A stretch of DNA of 20,742 bases from Lachnospiraceae bacterium (GTDB lineage Bacteria > Bacillota_A > Clostridia > Lachnospirales > Lachnospiraceae). The DNA is taken from positions 1 to 20,742 of the forward strand of contig VSNT01000070.1 of NCBI GenBank assembly GCA_009774465.1, in the 5' to 3' direction. A program made the translations under genes and the position numbers. A model generated the notes under the pieces. The model was not told the origin of the DNA, did no database searches, and saw only the letters and a list, made by a program, of their open reading frames with translations. The stretch's first letter is position 1. Each line of letters begins with the position of its first letter. Positions 6,130-13,454 of the stretch are shown piece by piece.

Positions 6130-8059
6130 CTTTCCTTAGCTTTTTTTCTTTTCCGGCTTTTTTTGAGACTGAAGCTTCTCCGGGAATCTTCCTGGTCTGG
6201 TAGATTGCAGCGCTTCTTTCTTTTACGGAAATCACAGAATTTTCCTCCTCCGGGCAGGTATTTTTCTGCTGGTTTTCAAAAGAAAGCGAGGTATCTGCAA
6301 TTTTTACCCATACTTTATCTTTAGGAAGTTTGGGCAATGCCAGTTTATGCATTTCCCAATGCATATTATATGCAAGATAAAGGAAATCTTCCTGTTTGTC
6401 AGGAGCATATTTTCCACAAAGCAAAATCCCCATCATACGGCTTACATAGCTTAAATCCGGTATCCATGCCTTTATTCCGTGATAAGAAATATCGGGATAT
6501 CCGCATCCTTCCATATCTATTCCCAGTAATTCTTCTTTCATATGCAGAATCTGATTTTTCTTCCGCAGTCTGATCAGAAAACGTACATAATCAGTTATAT
6601 CTTCCGAAAACCGGGTTTTCTTCCAGTGTACCCATCCACTTTCATTATCCTGACAATAGCAGTTATTATTGCCATTTCTGGAATTTGCAAATTCATCTCC
6701 ACTAAAAATAAAGGGAATTCCCTGTGCCAAAAGTACAAATGTCAGTGCATTTTTTATCTGCTTCTGTCTGAGTTCCAATACAGATTTCTTTCGGCTGTCG
6801 CCTTCTATACCACAATTCCAGGTGAAATTCACATCATTCCCATCATGATTATTTTCGCCATTTGCTTCATTGTGTTTTTTCTCATAGGAAACACAATCAT
6901 ACAGCGAAAATCCATCATAATCTGCCAGATAATTAACTACACCATATTCCTTGGGATTCCTGCGCTGATAATACAGCACCTGATTCATCAATCCCTCATC
7001 ACCTTTTAAGTAACGCCGCATATCCTGCCGGTAATTATCATTATCTGACATAAAATTTTTATTTCCTGTGTTTCCAATTACTTCAAGGTCTTCCTGGGGC
7101 AGGTAAGTGCACCAGATCTTTGTGTCCTTAAGGGCAGATTCTTCCGCAAGAAGCCTGTAGGGAATATGAAATCCGCTGATGCGCACTCCGTCAATGTGAT
7201 ATTCTTTTACCCAGAATTTAATCACCTCCAGCATGTAAAGCTGTTTAACTTCCGGCGGAAAATAAAACTGCATAATGACTTCTATTCCGTTTTTATGTAA
7301 TTCCCTGACCATAGACTTAAAAGAATGCTCCGGATACGAAGATGCACTGTAAGATACCTTAGGTGCAAAATAATATCCTTTTTGAAATCCCCAGCAGTTA
7401 AGTCGTGGAGGCTTCTCTGCCATCTGCTCCTTCGGCATTAGATTTGAAAATGCCTGTGTCTGTAAGGATACAGAGGGCGGTATTACTTTTTCCGGAAACA
7501 TACATTCTTCATATTCATAGCAGGGCATCAGCTCAATAGCAGTTATTCCCAGTTCTGTCAAATAAGGAATCTTTTCAATAATCCCTTCAAAAGTACCACG
7601 CTTTTTTACACCGGAGCTTTTATGCATGGTAAATGCACGCACATTAAGACCGTAAAGAATACTGTCCTCCAAGGGTATATTTAAAGGTATATCCCCCCGC
7701 CAGTCAAATCTGCTGTCTGGAAACTTTCCGCAGGTTTTCCGTATGCCTTCTGCACCATCTCCCCACTTTTCCAGCCCCTTTATTCCTTTTGCATAAATAT
7801 CAGTAATAATCCGGTCGCCTTCATAATAATTATAAGTATAATCTGCAACAGGATTTCCCTTTAATGTAATTCCGTAAAGAGCACCTGTTTTTCCCTCATC
7901 AGAAAAGGGAAATCTCTCTTCCCTGCCCTTACTGTCATATAAGATCACACCGCATTTATCTGCAGCGGATGATTCAAATGCAAAAGCAGCTTCCGTTTTT
8001 GTGAAAATTACACCAGGTTTATCCGGTTTAAAATAAGTTATATCCCAATTTGATCCCAT
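6122..8059 (-). CDS. GH13 / glycogen-debranching (GlgX-like) protein with degenerate active site
   Basis: A 645-residue protein with an N-terminal CBM48-like part (about 1-95) and a GH13 barrel resembling GlgX/isoamylase. Conserved segments include LYGLNVRAFT (135-144), WGFQKGYYFAPK (223-234), KHNEANGENNHDG (395-407), WNCGIEGD (414-421) and GNNNCYCQDNESGW (463-476). The catalytic blocks are altered. Block I (258-271) reads GIEVIMQFYFPPEV where DVVYNH is expected. Block II reads DGVRISGF with Ser295 at the nucleophile Asp position. Block III (314-320) has Thr318 in place of the acid/base Glu. Block IV has DYDGF, His replaced by Tyr but Asp382 kept. It may bind glycogen without cleaving it. Start ATG at 8059 follows AGGAGG. 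It overlaps the DUF5662 gene downstream. Confidence 0.85.
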   Translation of the reverse strand: MGSNWDITYFKPDKPGVIFTKTEAAFAFESSAADKCGVILYDSKGREERFPFSDEGKTGALYGITLKGNPVADYTYNYYEGDRIITDIYAKGIKGLEKWGDGAEGIRKTCGKFPDSRFDWRGDIPLNIPLEDSILYGLNVRAFTMHKSSGVKKRGTFEGIIEKIPYLTELGITAIELMPCYEYEECMFPEKVIPPSVSLQTQAFSNLMPKEQMAEKPPRLNCWGFQKGYYFAPKVSYSASSYPEHSFKSMVRELHKNGIEVIMQFYFPPEVKQLYMLEVIKFWVKEYHIDGVRISGFHIPYRLLAEESALKDTKIWCTYLPQEDLEVIGNTGNKNFMSDNDNYRQDMRRYLKGDEGLMNQVLYYQRRNPKEYGVVNYLADYDGFSLYDCVSYEKKHNEANGENNHDGNDVNFTWNCGIEGDSRKKSVLELRQKQIKNALTFVLLAQGIPFIFSGDEFANSRNGNNNCYCQDNESGWVHWKKTRFSEDITDYVRFLIRLRKKNQILHMKEELLGIDMEGCGYPDISYHGIKAWIPDLSYVSRMMGILLCGKYAPDKQEDFLYLAYNMHWEMHKLALPKLPKDKVWVKIADTSLSFENQQKNTCPEEENSVISVKERSAAIYQTRKIPGEASVSKKAGKEKKLRKDG

Positions 8060-8151
8060 GCGCCCTCCTGTCGGCTCAATTTAAAAGAAAATGCGCTATT
8101 AATATCATATCATAAAAATATTCTGCTGTGTAAAAAATATTGAAGCTATTG

Positions 8152-8180
8152 TTGCGCAAAAACCAAATAACCAGTAAAAT
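8152..8180 (+). promoter_or_regulatory. Putative SigA promoter for the DUF1292 gene
   Basis: TTGCGC and TAAAAT are separated by exactly 17 bp, placing a start site near 8187 and a leader of about 40 nt before the ATG at 8226. The ribosome binding site AAAGGAG lies just before the ATG. The box matches are moderate. The divergent GH13-like gene must be transcribed from the same 166-bp gap; its minus-strand promoter is less clear (TATGAT-like sequences near 8100-8115). Confidence 0.4.
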
Positions 8181-8225
8181 AAAATTAACAATTAAAACAG
8201 GCCGCAAACAGGCAAAGGAGAACTT

Positions 8226-8582
8226 ATGAGCAGGAAGGACGCAGATCAATTAAACAAACAGGAAAATATGCAGCCGGAAGAATCTATGGAAGAAATGACC
8301 GTTACTCTGGATTTAGATGACGGGACAAGCGTAAACTGTGCCATTGTTACCATACTTACCGTACGTAATCAGGATTATATCGTGCTGCTCCCCCTTGAAG
8401 AGGATGGAGAAAATCAGGATGGTTACGTATGGTTTTACCGCTATCATGAAAATGAAAATGATCCAAATGAAGAACCGGTGCTGGAATATATCGAAGATGA
8501 TGAAGAATTCGAGATTGTAGCTGATGCATTTGACGAATATCTGGACAATGCAGAATTCGACGAACTTATGGATGAGGAATAA
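8226..8582 (+). CDS. DUF1292 family protein
   Basis: A 118-residue, very acidic protein of the DUF1292 (YrzB-like) family, common in Firmicutes and of unknown function. The family core is clear: MTVTLDLDDGTSVNCAIVTI, then NQDYIVLLPLEE, VWFYRYHE, and the acidic end EFEIVADAFDEYLDNAEFDEL. The first 20 residues are a hydrophilic extension. The ATG at 8226 follows AAAGGAG at 5-6 nt. It is a single-gene unit transcribed away from the GH13-like gene. Its last 17 bp overlap the end of the convergent helicase gene. No membrane segment is seen. In B. subtilis a relative lies near yrrK/yrzB; here that linkage is absent. Confidence 0.9.
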   Translation: MSRKDADQLNKQENMQPEESMEEMTVTLDLDDGTSVNCAIVTILTVRNQDYIVLLPLEEDGENQDGYVWFYRYHENENDPNEEPVLEYIEDDEEFEIVADAFDEYLDNAEFDELMDEE

Positions 8583-10368
8583 TCCCTTCTAAATATCTGG
8601 ATATTTTTCTGTTTCGCTCTTTTGTGTAATAAAGATATAAATCATTTTTGGCTCTTGTTATGGCAACATACAGGAGCCTTCTTTCTTCTTCATGTTCTTT
8701 TTCTGTTTTTATTTCTCTTCCCGGAATGATTCCTTCATTCACATCCGGCAGATATACCCTGTCAAATTCAAGGCCTTTGGCACTGTGCATGGTAAGAATA
8801 TGGAGTCCCTTTTCCTCTGTTTCTTCAGGAGGACCTGAATTTGATTTTTCTTTCAGTAATTTTATAAAATTTCCAACCGGCATACCTGCTTTATAGGTTG
8901 TAAAACTTTTTTGAATTTGATCCGCCTGTCTGCACAATCTTTCAAATTCCCTGTAATCCTTTGCACCATGCTGCAGATAGCTGTCATAGCCAAGGGTTTT
9001 TCTGAAAAAAGTAATTGCCATTACCGGGGCTAATTTTTCTGCAATACCAAGCTGATGAAAGAATAATCTGACTACTCGCCCCATTTCCTGATTCCTTACA
9101 TAATACTGTTCCATATCTTCCTGCCGCACTTCCTCATGAGGTAAAGCCGCCCGCGCCAAAAAACGGTTGGGTTTATTCATAAATCGAATGAAATCGCATC
9201 TTTTTTTTCCACAAAACAAATAAGACAAAAAAGCTGCTATATCCTCCATAACGAAGCTGCGAAAAATATCCTCCTGAGAAACATTTTTTCCCTGTACCGG
9301 GATTCCTTCCGCCTTAAAAAGTTCCTTATATTGAATTCCTTCCCTGTTAGTCCTTACCAAAACAGCGGTATGATATAATTCTTCTAACCCTGACAGGGAT
9401 AATTCTTTTATCATCCTGAGTTCTTCTTCCTTTCTTGTCTCAAAACAGGAAAGAATAATTTTACCACCGTTTTTTATGGGATGGAATTCCTTGATAAACC
9501 GATTTTGGTTTTGAGATATCATTTTTTCAGCCAGCCTGATAATTTCCCCTTTACTTCTGTAATTTTCAGTCAGCATAATTTGGATTCCTTCCGGGAAATC
9601 TGTCATAAACTGCTGCATAATATCAGGATACGCACCTCTAAATCCATAAATCGTCTGATCATCATCTCCCACTGCAAAAATATTGTTTTCAGGAGCAGCT
9701 AAAAGCTTAACCACGTCGTACTGGAACTGGTTAATATCCTGAAACTCATCTACAAGAATGTATTGAAACATCTGCTGATATTTTCTGCGGACAACTTCAT
9801 TTTCATTTAAAAGCTTTAAACATTCCACAATCATATCATCAAAGTCAAGAAGCTTTTGCTCCCGCAGATAACGGTCATATTCTTCTTTTATATTTCTTAT
9901 TTCCTCATAAGAAAATTCCGGGCTTTCCCTGATACATTCCGTTATATTTTTCATTTTACTGATTCTGTTTTGTAATACAGTAAGAAACTCATAGCCTGAT
10001 TTAGATGCCATTCCCAAATTATTTAATATAATATGAAGAAGTTTTCTTTTATCTCCTTCACTAATCAGGGAATTTTCCGCTGCTTTGCCTGACTGCTTTA
10101 AAATGTTATAGCAAATACTGTGAAAAGTACCGAAATATACACCTGTATATGTGCTTTCTGCTTCAAACCGCTCTTTCATTTCCTTTGCGGCAGCTTTTGT
10201 GTAAGTGATAACGAGAATTTTGTCCGATTGGACATGATAATGATTAATCAGATATAAAATGCGTTGAATCACGGTGAAGGTTTTTCCACTGCCGGGACCG
10301 GCACAGACTAATGCCGGTCCCCGGTTATGGGTAATTGCCTGTCGTTGTATCTTACTGGGCTCTCTCAA
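8566..10368 (-). CDS. UvrD/PcrA-type superfamily 1 DNA helicase
   Basis: An ATP-dependent 3'-5' DNA helicase of about 600 residues, shorter than PcrA (about 720-750). All SF1A motifs are present: Walker A GPGSGKT near the N-terminus, VITYTKAAAKEM (Ia), VDEFQDINQ (Walker B), GDDDQTIYGFRGA (III), LTENYRSKGEI (IV), LTMHSAKGLEFDRVYLP (V) and EERRLLYVAITRAK (VI). The C-terminal Tudor-like tail of PcrA is missing. Start choice: the frame has no ATG before the Walker A motif; TTG at 10368 has AAAGGGG about 10 nt upstream, better placed than the TTG at 10377. It overlaps the 3' end of gltX by 17 bp. Its own end overlaps the convergent DUF1292 gene. The role in repair or replication is inferred from family. 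Confidence 0.92.
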   Translation of the reverse strand: MREPSKIQRQAITHNRGPALVCAGPGSGKTFTVIQRILYLINHYHVQSDKILVITYTKAAAKEMKERFEAESTYTGVYFGTFHSICYNILKQSGKAAENSLISEGDKRKLLHIILNNLGMASKSGYEFLTVLQNRISKMKNITECIRESPEFSYEEIRNIKEEYDRYLREQKLLDFDDMIVECLKLLNENEVVRRKYQQMFQYILVDEFQDINQFQYDVVKLLAAPENNIFAVGDDDQTIYGFRGAYPDIMQQFMTDFPEGIQIMLTENYRSKGEIIRLAEKMISQNQNRFIKEFHPIKNGGKIILSCFETRKEEELRMIKELSLSGLEELYHTAVLVRTNREGIQYKELFKAEGIPVQGKNVSQEDIFRSFVMEDIAAFLSYLFCGKKRCDFIRFMNKPNRFLARAALPHEEVRQEDMEQYYVRNQEMGRVVRLFFHQLGIAEKLAPVMAITFFRKTLGYDSYLQHGAKDYREFERLCRQADQIQKSFTTYKAGMPVGNFIKLLKEKSNSGPPEETEEKGLHILTMHSAKGLEFDRVYLPDVNEGIIPGREIKTEKEHEEERRLLYVAITRAKNDLYLYYTKERNRKISRYLEGIIPHP

Positions 10369-11815
10369 GCAGCGCAATCCCCTTTCTTATTCTGTCTAAT
10401 GTTTCCTCTTTTCCAATGATTTCCATGATTTCCGTAGCACCTGCAGGAGTCATCTGTTTTCCTGAAACAGCGGTTCGTACAGGCCAGAGTACATATCCGT
10501 TCTTACATCCCTTTTGTTCCACAAAGGAAATCAGAAGCTGATACAATGCATCATTGGTATAGTCAGAGTGTCCTTCCAATACAGGATAAAGCTCTTTTAA
10601 CACTTCCAGGGAAGATGCCTTTGTCGTTTTCATTTTTTTATGTTCATACATGGAAGCATCATATTCCGGCAGTTCCTGAAAGAAATCAATTAATTCAGGA
10701 ATATCAGGAAAGGTTTCTATTCTTGTTTTTACCATTGCAGCAATTTTATGAAGATCCAGATCCCTGGAAACAGCCTGTTTTAAATAGCGCTCCGCCCTGT
10801 CATAAAAAGCCTGGTCATCCATTGCTTTAATGTATTCTCCATTCATCCATTTTAATTTGGTATAATCAAATACCGCCGGAGATTTGGACATATGGTGATA
10901 GTCAAATGCTTCCACCAGTTCTGCAAGGGAAAAAATTTCTTTATTGCTCTCAGAAGGGCTCCATCCCAAAAGGGATACAAAATTAACTACTGCTTCTGTT
11001 AAAAATCCCTGCTCAATTAAATCTTCATAAGAAGAATGCCCGCATCTTTTGCTTAATTTATGATGCTCTTCATCTGTAATAAGGGGGCAGTGGATATACA
11101 CCGGCACTTCCCACCCAAATGCCTCATAAAGCCTGTTATATTTGGGAGAGGAAGAAAGATATTCATTTCCTCTTACCACGTGGGTAATTCCCATCAAATG
11201 ATCATCTACAACATTTGCAAAATTGTAGGTAGGGTATCCGTCTGACTTAATCAGTATCATATCATCCAATTCCGAATTATCAATGCTGATATCCCCATAA
11301 ATTTCATCATGAAAGGCAGTGGTTCCTTCCGTAGGGTTGTTTTGCCTGATGACATAAGGAATGCCTGCTTTTAATTTTTCTTCCACTTCTTCCTTTGACA
11401 GAGAAAGGCAGTGCTTATCATAGACCGTAATTTCCTTACCTTCCACAATCTGCGTTTTCAGGCCGGCAAGCCGCTCTTTGTCACAAAAACAATAATATGC
11501 CTCTCCTTTATCAATCAGCTTTTTCGCATATTCCAGATAAATGCCATTTTTTTGACGTTCCGACTGCACATAGGGCCCTACGCCGCCATCCTTATCCGGG
11601 CCCTCGTCATGTATAAGGCCTGTTTTTTCAAGGGTGCGGTAAATAATATCGACTGCTCCTTCCACATAACGCTCCTGATCCGTATCTTCAATACGAAGGA
11701 TAAAATCACCGTCCTCATGTTTGGCAATCAAGTAGGCATAAAGGGCTGTTCTTAAATTGCCTACATGCATTCTTCCTGTAGGACTTGGCGCAAATCTTGT
11801 TCTTATTTTTGTCAT
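10352..11815 (-). CDS. gltX: Glutamyl-tRNA synthetase
   Basis: Class I aminoacyl-tRNA synthetase that charges tRNA-Glu (and in many clostridia also tRNA-Gln for later amidation). The 487-residue length is normal. The HIGH-type motif is in RFAPSPTGRMHVGNLRTALY at the N-terminus and the KMSKS-type motif is HKLSKRCGH in the middle. DTDQERYVEGAVD, YLSSSPKYNRLYEAFGW and FVSLLGWSPSE are typical of the family, and a helical anticodon-binding part fills the C-terminus. The ATG at 11815 has AAAGGAA about 12 nt upstream. It lies 24 bp after the hydrogenase gene and overlaps the helicase, so the three appear to be one transcript. Confidence 0.97.
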   Translation of the reverse strand: MTKIRTRFAPSPTGRMHVGNLRTALYAYLIAKHEDGDFILRIEDTDQERYVEGAVDIIYRTLEKTGLIHDEGPDKDGGVGPYVQSERQKNGIYLEYAKKLIDKGEAYYCFCDKERLAGLKTQIVEGKEITVYDKHCLSLSKEEVEEKLKAGIPYVIRQNNPTEGTTAFHDEIYGDISIDNSELDDMILIKSDGYPTYNFANVVDDHLMGITHVVRGNEYLSSSPKYNRLYEAFGWEVPVYIHCPLITDEEHHKLSKRCGHSSYEDLIEQGFLTEAVVNFVSLLGWSPSESNKEIFSLAELVEAFDYHHMSKSPAVFDYTKLKWMNGEYIKAMDDQAFYDRAERYLKQAVSRDLDLHKIAAMVKTRIETFPDIPELIDFFQELPEYDASMYEHKKMKTTKASSLEVLKELYPVLEGHSDYTNDALYQLLISFVEQKGCKNGYVLWPVRTAVSGKQMTPAGATEIMEIIGKEETLDRIRKGIALLERAQ

Positions 11816-11839
11816 TCTAAAAAAGTTCCTTTCTGACTG

Positions 11840-13324
11840 TTATTTTTCAGGCATATCCGGGATTTTTTTATCAGCCTTTGCTTTAAATCCTGCTACTTCT
11901 TTCATTGCCTGGGGAATTGCTATATTGGTTCCTGCACCGGCAATACATCCTCCGGGACATGCCATTCCTTCTATCAGACAGCCATTCTTTTTACCTGCCT
12001 TGGCAAGCATTAATATTTTTTTGCACTCTGTCAGGCTCTCTGCATGTTCTATATTTACTTCCACATCAGGATAATATTCCCGAATGCATTCTTCTATTGC
12101 ACTGGCAACACCGCCGGCTACACCATATCCTCTTCCGGCACCTGTGGCATCATTCATTTTATCAATTGCTTCTACGCTCTCCGGTAAAAGTCCTTTGGCT
12201 TCAAACATACCTGCCAGTTCTTCAAATGTAATGACGAAATCCACATCCGAGCGGATAGTGCGACGGGAAGCCTCCAGCTTTTTGGAAGCACATGGTCCGA
12301 TAAACACCACGCCTGCGTCGGGATGGTCTTCTTTAATCTTTCGCGCAGTCGCTACCATAGGCGTAAGCGCATTGGAAATTTTATCAATGGTTTCCGGAAA
12401 GAATTTTTTAGCCAGCATAGACCAGGAAGGACAACAGGAGGTTAAAAGAAAAGGCAGCTCACCTGTCGCTACTTCCTTTACATAATGTTCCGCTTCCACC
12501 ATAGCGCCCTGATCAGCACCAATAGCTGTTTCATATACATCATAAAATCCCAGTTCCTTAAGAGCCTCTTTAATTTTATCCGGAGTTGCGTCCTTTCCAA
12601 ACTGACCTACAAAAGCAGGCGCAACCTGTGCAATAATTTTTTTTCCTGACTGAAGGGCGCGAATCAACTGAAAAATCTGTGATTTATCTGCAATTGCACC
12701 AAAAGGACAACTTACCATGCACTGTCCGCAGGATACACATAATTCCGTATCAATATAAGCCCGTCCTTTTTTGTCACTCTTAATGGCATTCACTCCACAG
12801 TGGGCAAGACAAGGGCGAATCTGGTGGGAAATCGCATCATAGGGACAAACAGACTTACATTTACCACATTTAATACATTTTTCCTGATCAATCACAGATT
12901 TTCCGTTTTTCATGGAAATTGCCCCTCTTGGACAAACCTCACGACAGGGGTGGGCAACACATCCCATACATTTATCTGTAACTTCATATTTATTCTCAGG
13001 ACATGCATTGCAGGCGGAGGGAATTACCTGCATCAGGGGCGGTTCATAATACTTTTCATCAATATTGCTTTCCTCAAGCCCCTGAGTAACATGAACAGGT
13101 GCATTTTCCGGCCGGAGGGAAAGTCCCATAGCCAGACGGATTCTTTCCCTTGTAATTGCACGTTCCCGATAGATACTGTCATATTCAGATTCATCATAAT
13201 CCACAATTTTATACGGCAGCGCTTCCACATCATCTTTCAAATTTTCAGAATGATATGCAAGATTTGCTACCTCTTTGAAAATACGTCTTCTGTCCTTACG
13301 AACCTGTGTATCAATTCCTCTCAT
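11840..13324 (-). CDS. Monomeric [FeFe] hydrogenase with N-terminal ferredoxin clusters
   Basis: Hydrogenase that interconverts H2 with protons and electrons in fermentative metabolism, cytoplasmic and oxygen-sensitive. Residues 1-100 are a helical extension without cysteines. Residues 105-206 carry several cysteine groups for [4Fe-4S] clusters (CNACPE; CMGCVAHPCREVCP; CIKCGKCKSVCP; CVSCGQCMVSCP). The H-cluster motifs follow: L1 TSCCPSW (295-301), L2 GPCASKKLE (343-351) and L3 EGMACPGGC (452-460). L2 has GPC instead of the MPC of the well-studied group A enzymes, suggesting a group B-type enzyme. Both L1 cysteines are kept. No [2Fe-2S] domain or HydB/HydC partner is adjacent, so it likely uses ferredoxin. 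The ATG follows GAGAGG. It is the first gene of the gltX operon. Confidence 0.93.
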   Translation of the reverse strand: MRGIDTQVRKDRRRIFKEVANLAYHSENLKDDVEALPYKIVDYDESEYDSIYRERAITRERIRLAMGLSLRPENAPVHVTQGLEESNIDEKYYEPPLMQVIPSACNACPENKYEVTDKCMGCVAHPCREVCPRGAISMKNGKSVIDQEKCIKCGKCKSVCPYDAISHQIRPCLAHCGVNAIKSDKKGRAYIDTELCVSCGQCMVSCPFGAIADKSQIFQLIRALQSGKKIIAQVAPAFVGQFGKDATPDKIKEALKELGFYDVYETAIGADQGAMVEAEHYVKEVATGELPFLLTSCCPSWSMLAKKFFPETIDKISNALTPMVATARKIKEDHPDAGVVFIGPCASKKLEASRRTIRSDVDFVITFEELAGMFEAKGLLPESVEAIDKMNDATGAGRGYGVAGGVASAIEECIREYYPDVEVNIEHAESLTECKKILMLAKAGKKNGCLIEGMACPGGCIAGAGTNIAIPQAMKEVAGFKAKADKKIPDMPEK

Positions 13325-13357
13325 AAATTTGCCTCTCTATTCATTTACACAATAAAT

Positions 13358-13373
13358 TACAGGTTTACCTGTA
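13358..13373. promoter_or_regulatory. 7-2-7 palindrome at the hydrogenase start site (putative operator)
   Basis: TACAGGT-TT-ACCTGTA is a perfect 16-bp palindrome located immediately downstream of the predicted hydrogenase promoter, over or just after the start site. It is not the Rex site (TTGTTAA-N4-TTAACAA) known for redox control of clostridial fermentation genes. It may bind a dimeric repressor; which one is unknown. Confidence 0.4.
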
Positions 13374-13375
13374 TA

Positions 13376-13403
13376 TTTTTACATAAACCCCAAAGGAAGT
13401 CAA
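13376..13403 (-). promoter_or_regulatory. Putative promoter of the hydrogenase-gltX-helicase operon
   Basis: The minus strand has TTGACT, 16 bases, then TAAAAA(T), a good -35 with a moderate -10. The predicted start lies inside or next to the 16-bp palindrome at 13358-13373, and the leader to the ATG at 13324 is about 45 nt. Confidence 0.5.
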
Positions 13404-13454
13404 CACCTGCCTCTGAGGGTGCCTTAAGGGTATATTCGTGAAAGTGCTCCTTAT

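Noticed and set aside
8588..8606. Hairpin AAATATC-TG-GATATTT after the DUF1292 stop as terminator
   Set aside because: AT-only stem with a two-base loop and an interrupted T-run; too weak, and it lies inside the helicase coding sequence.
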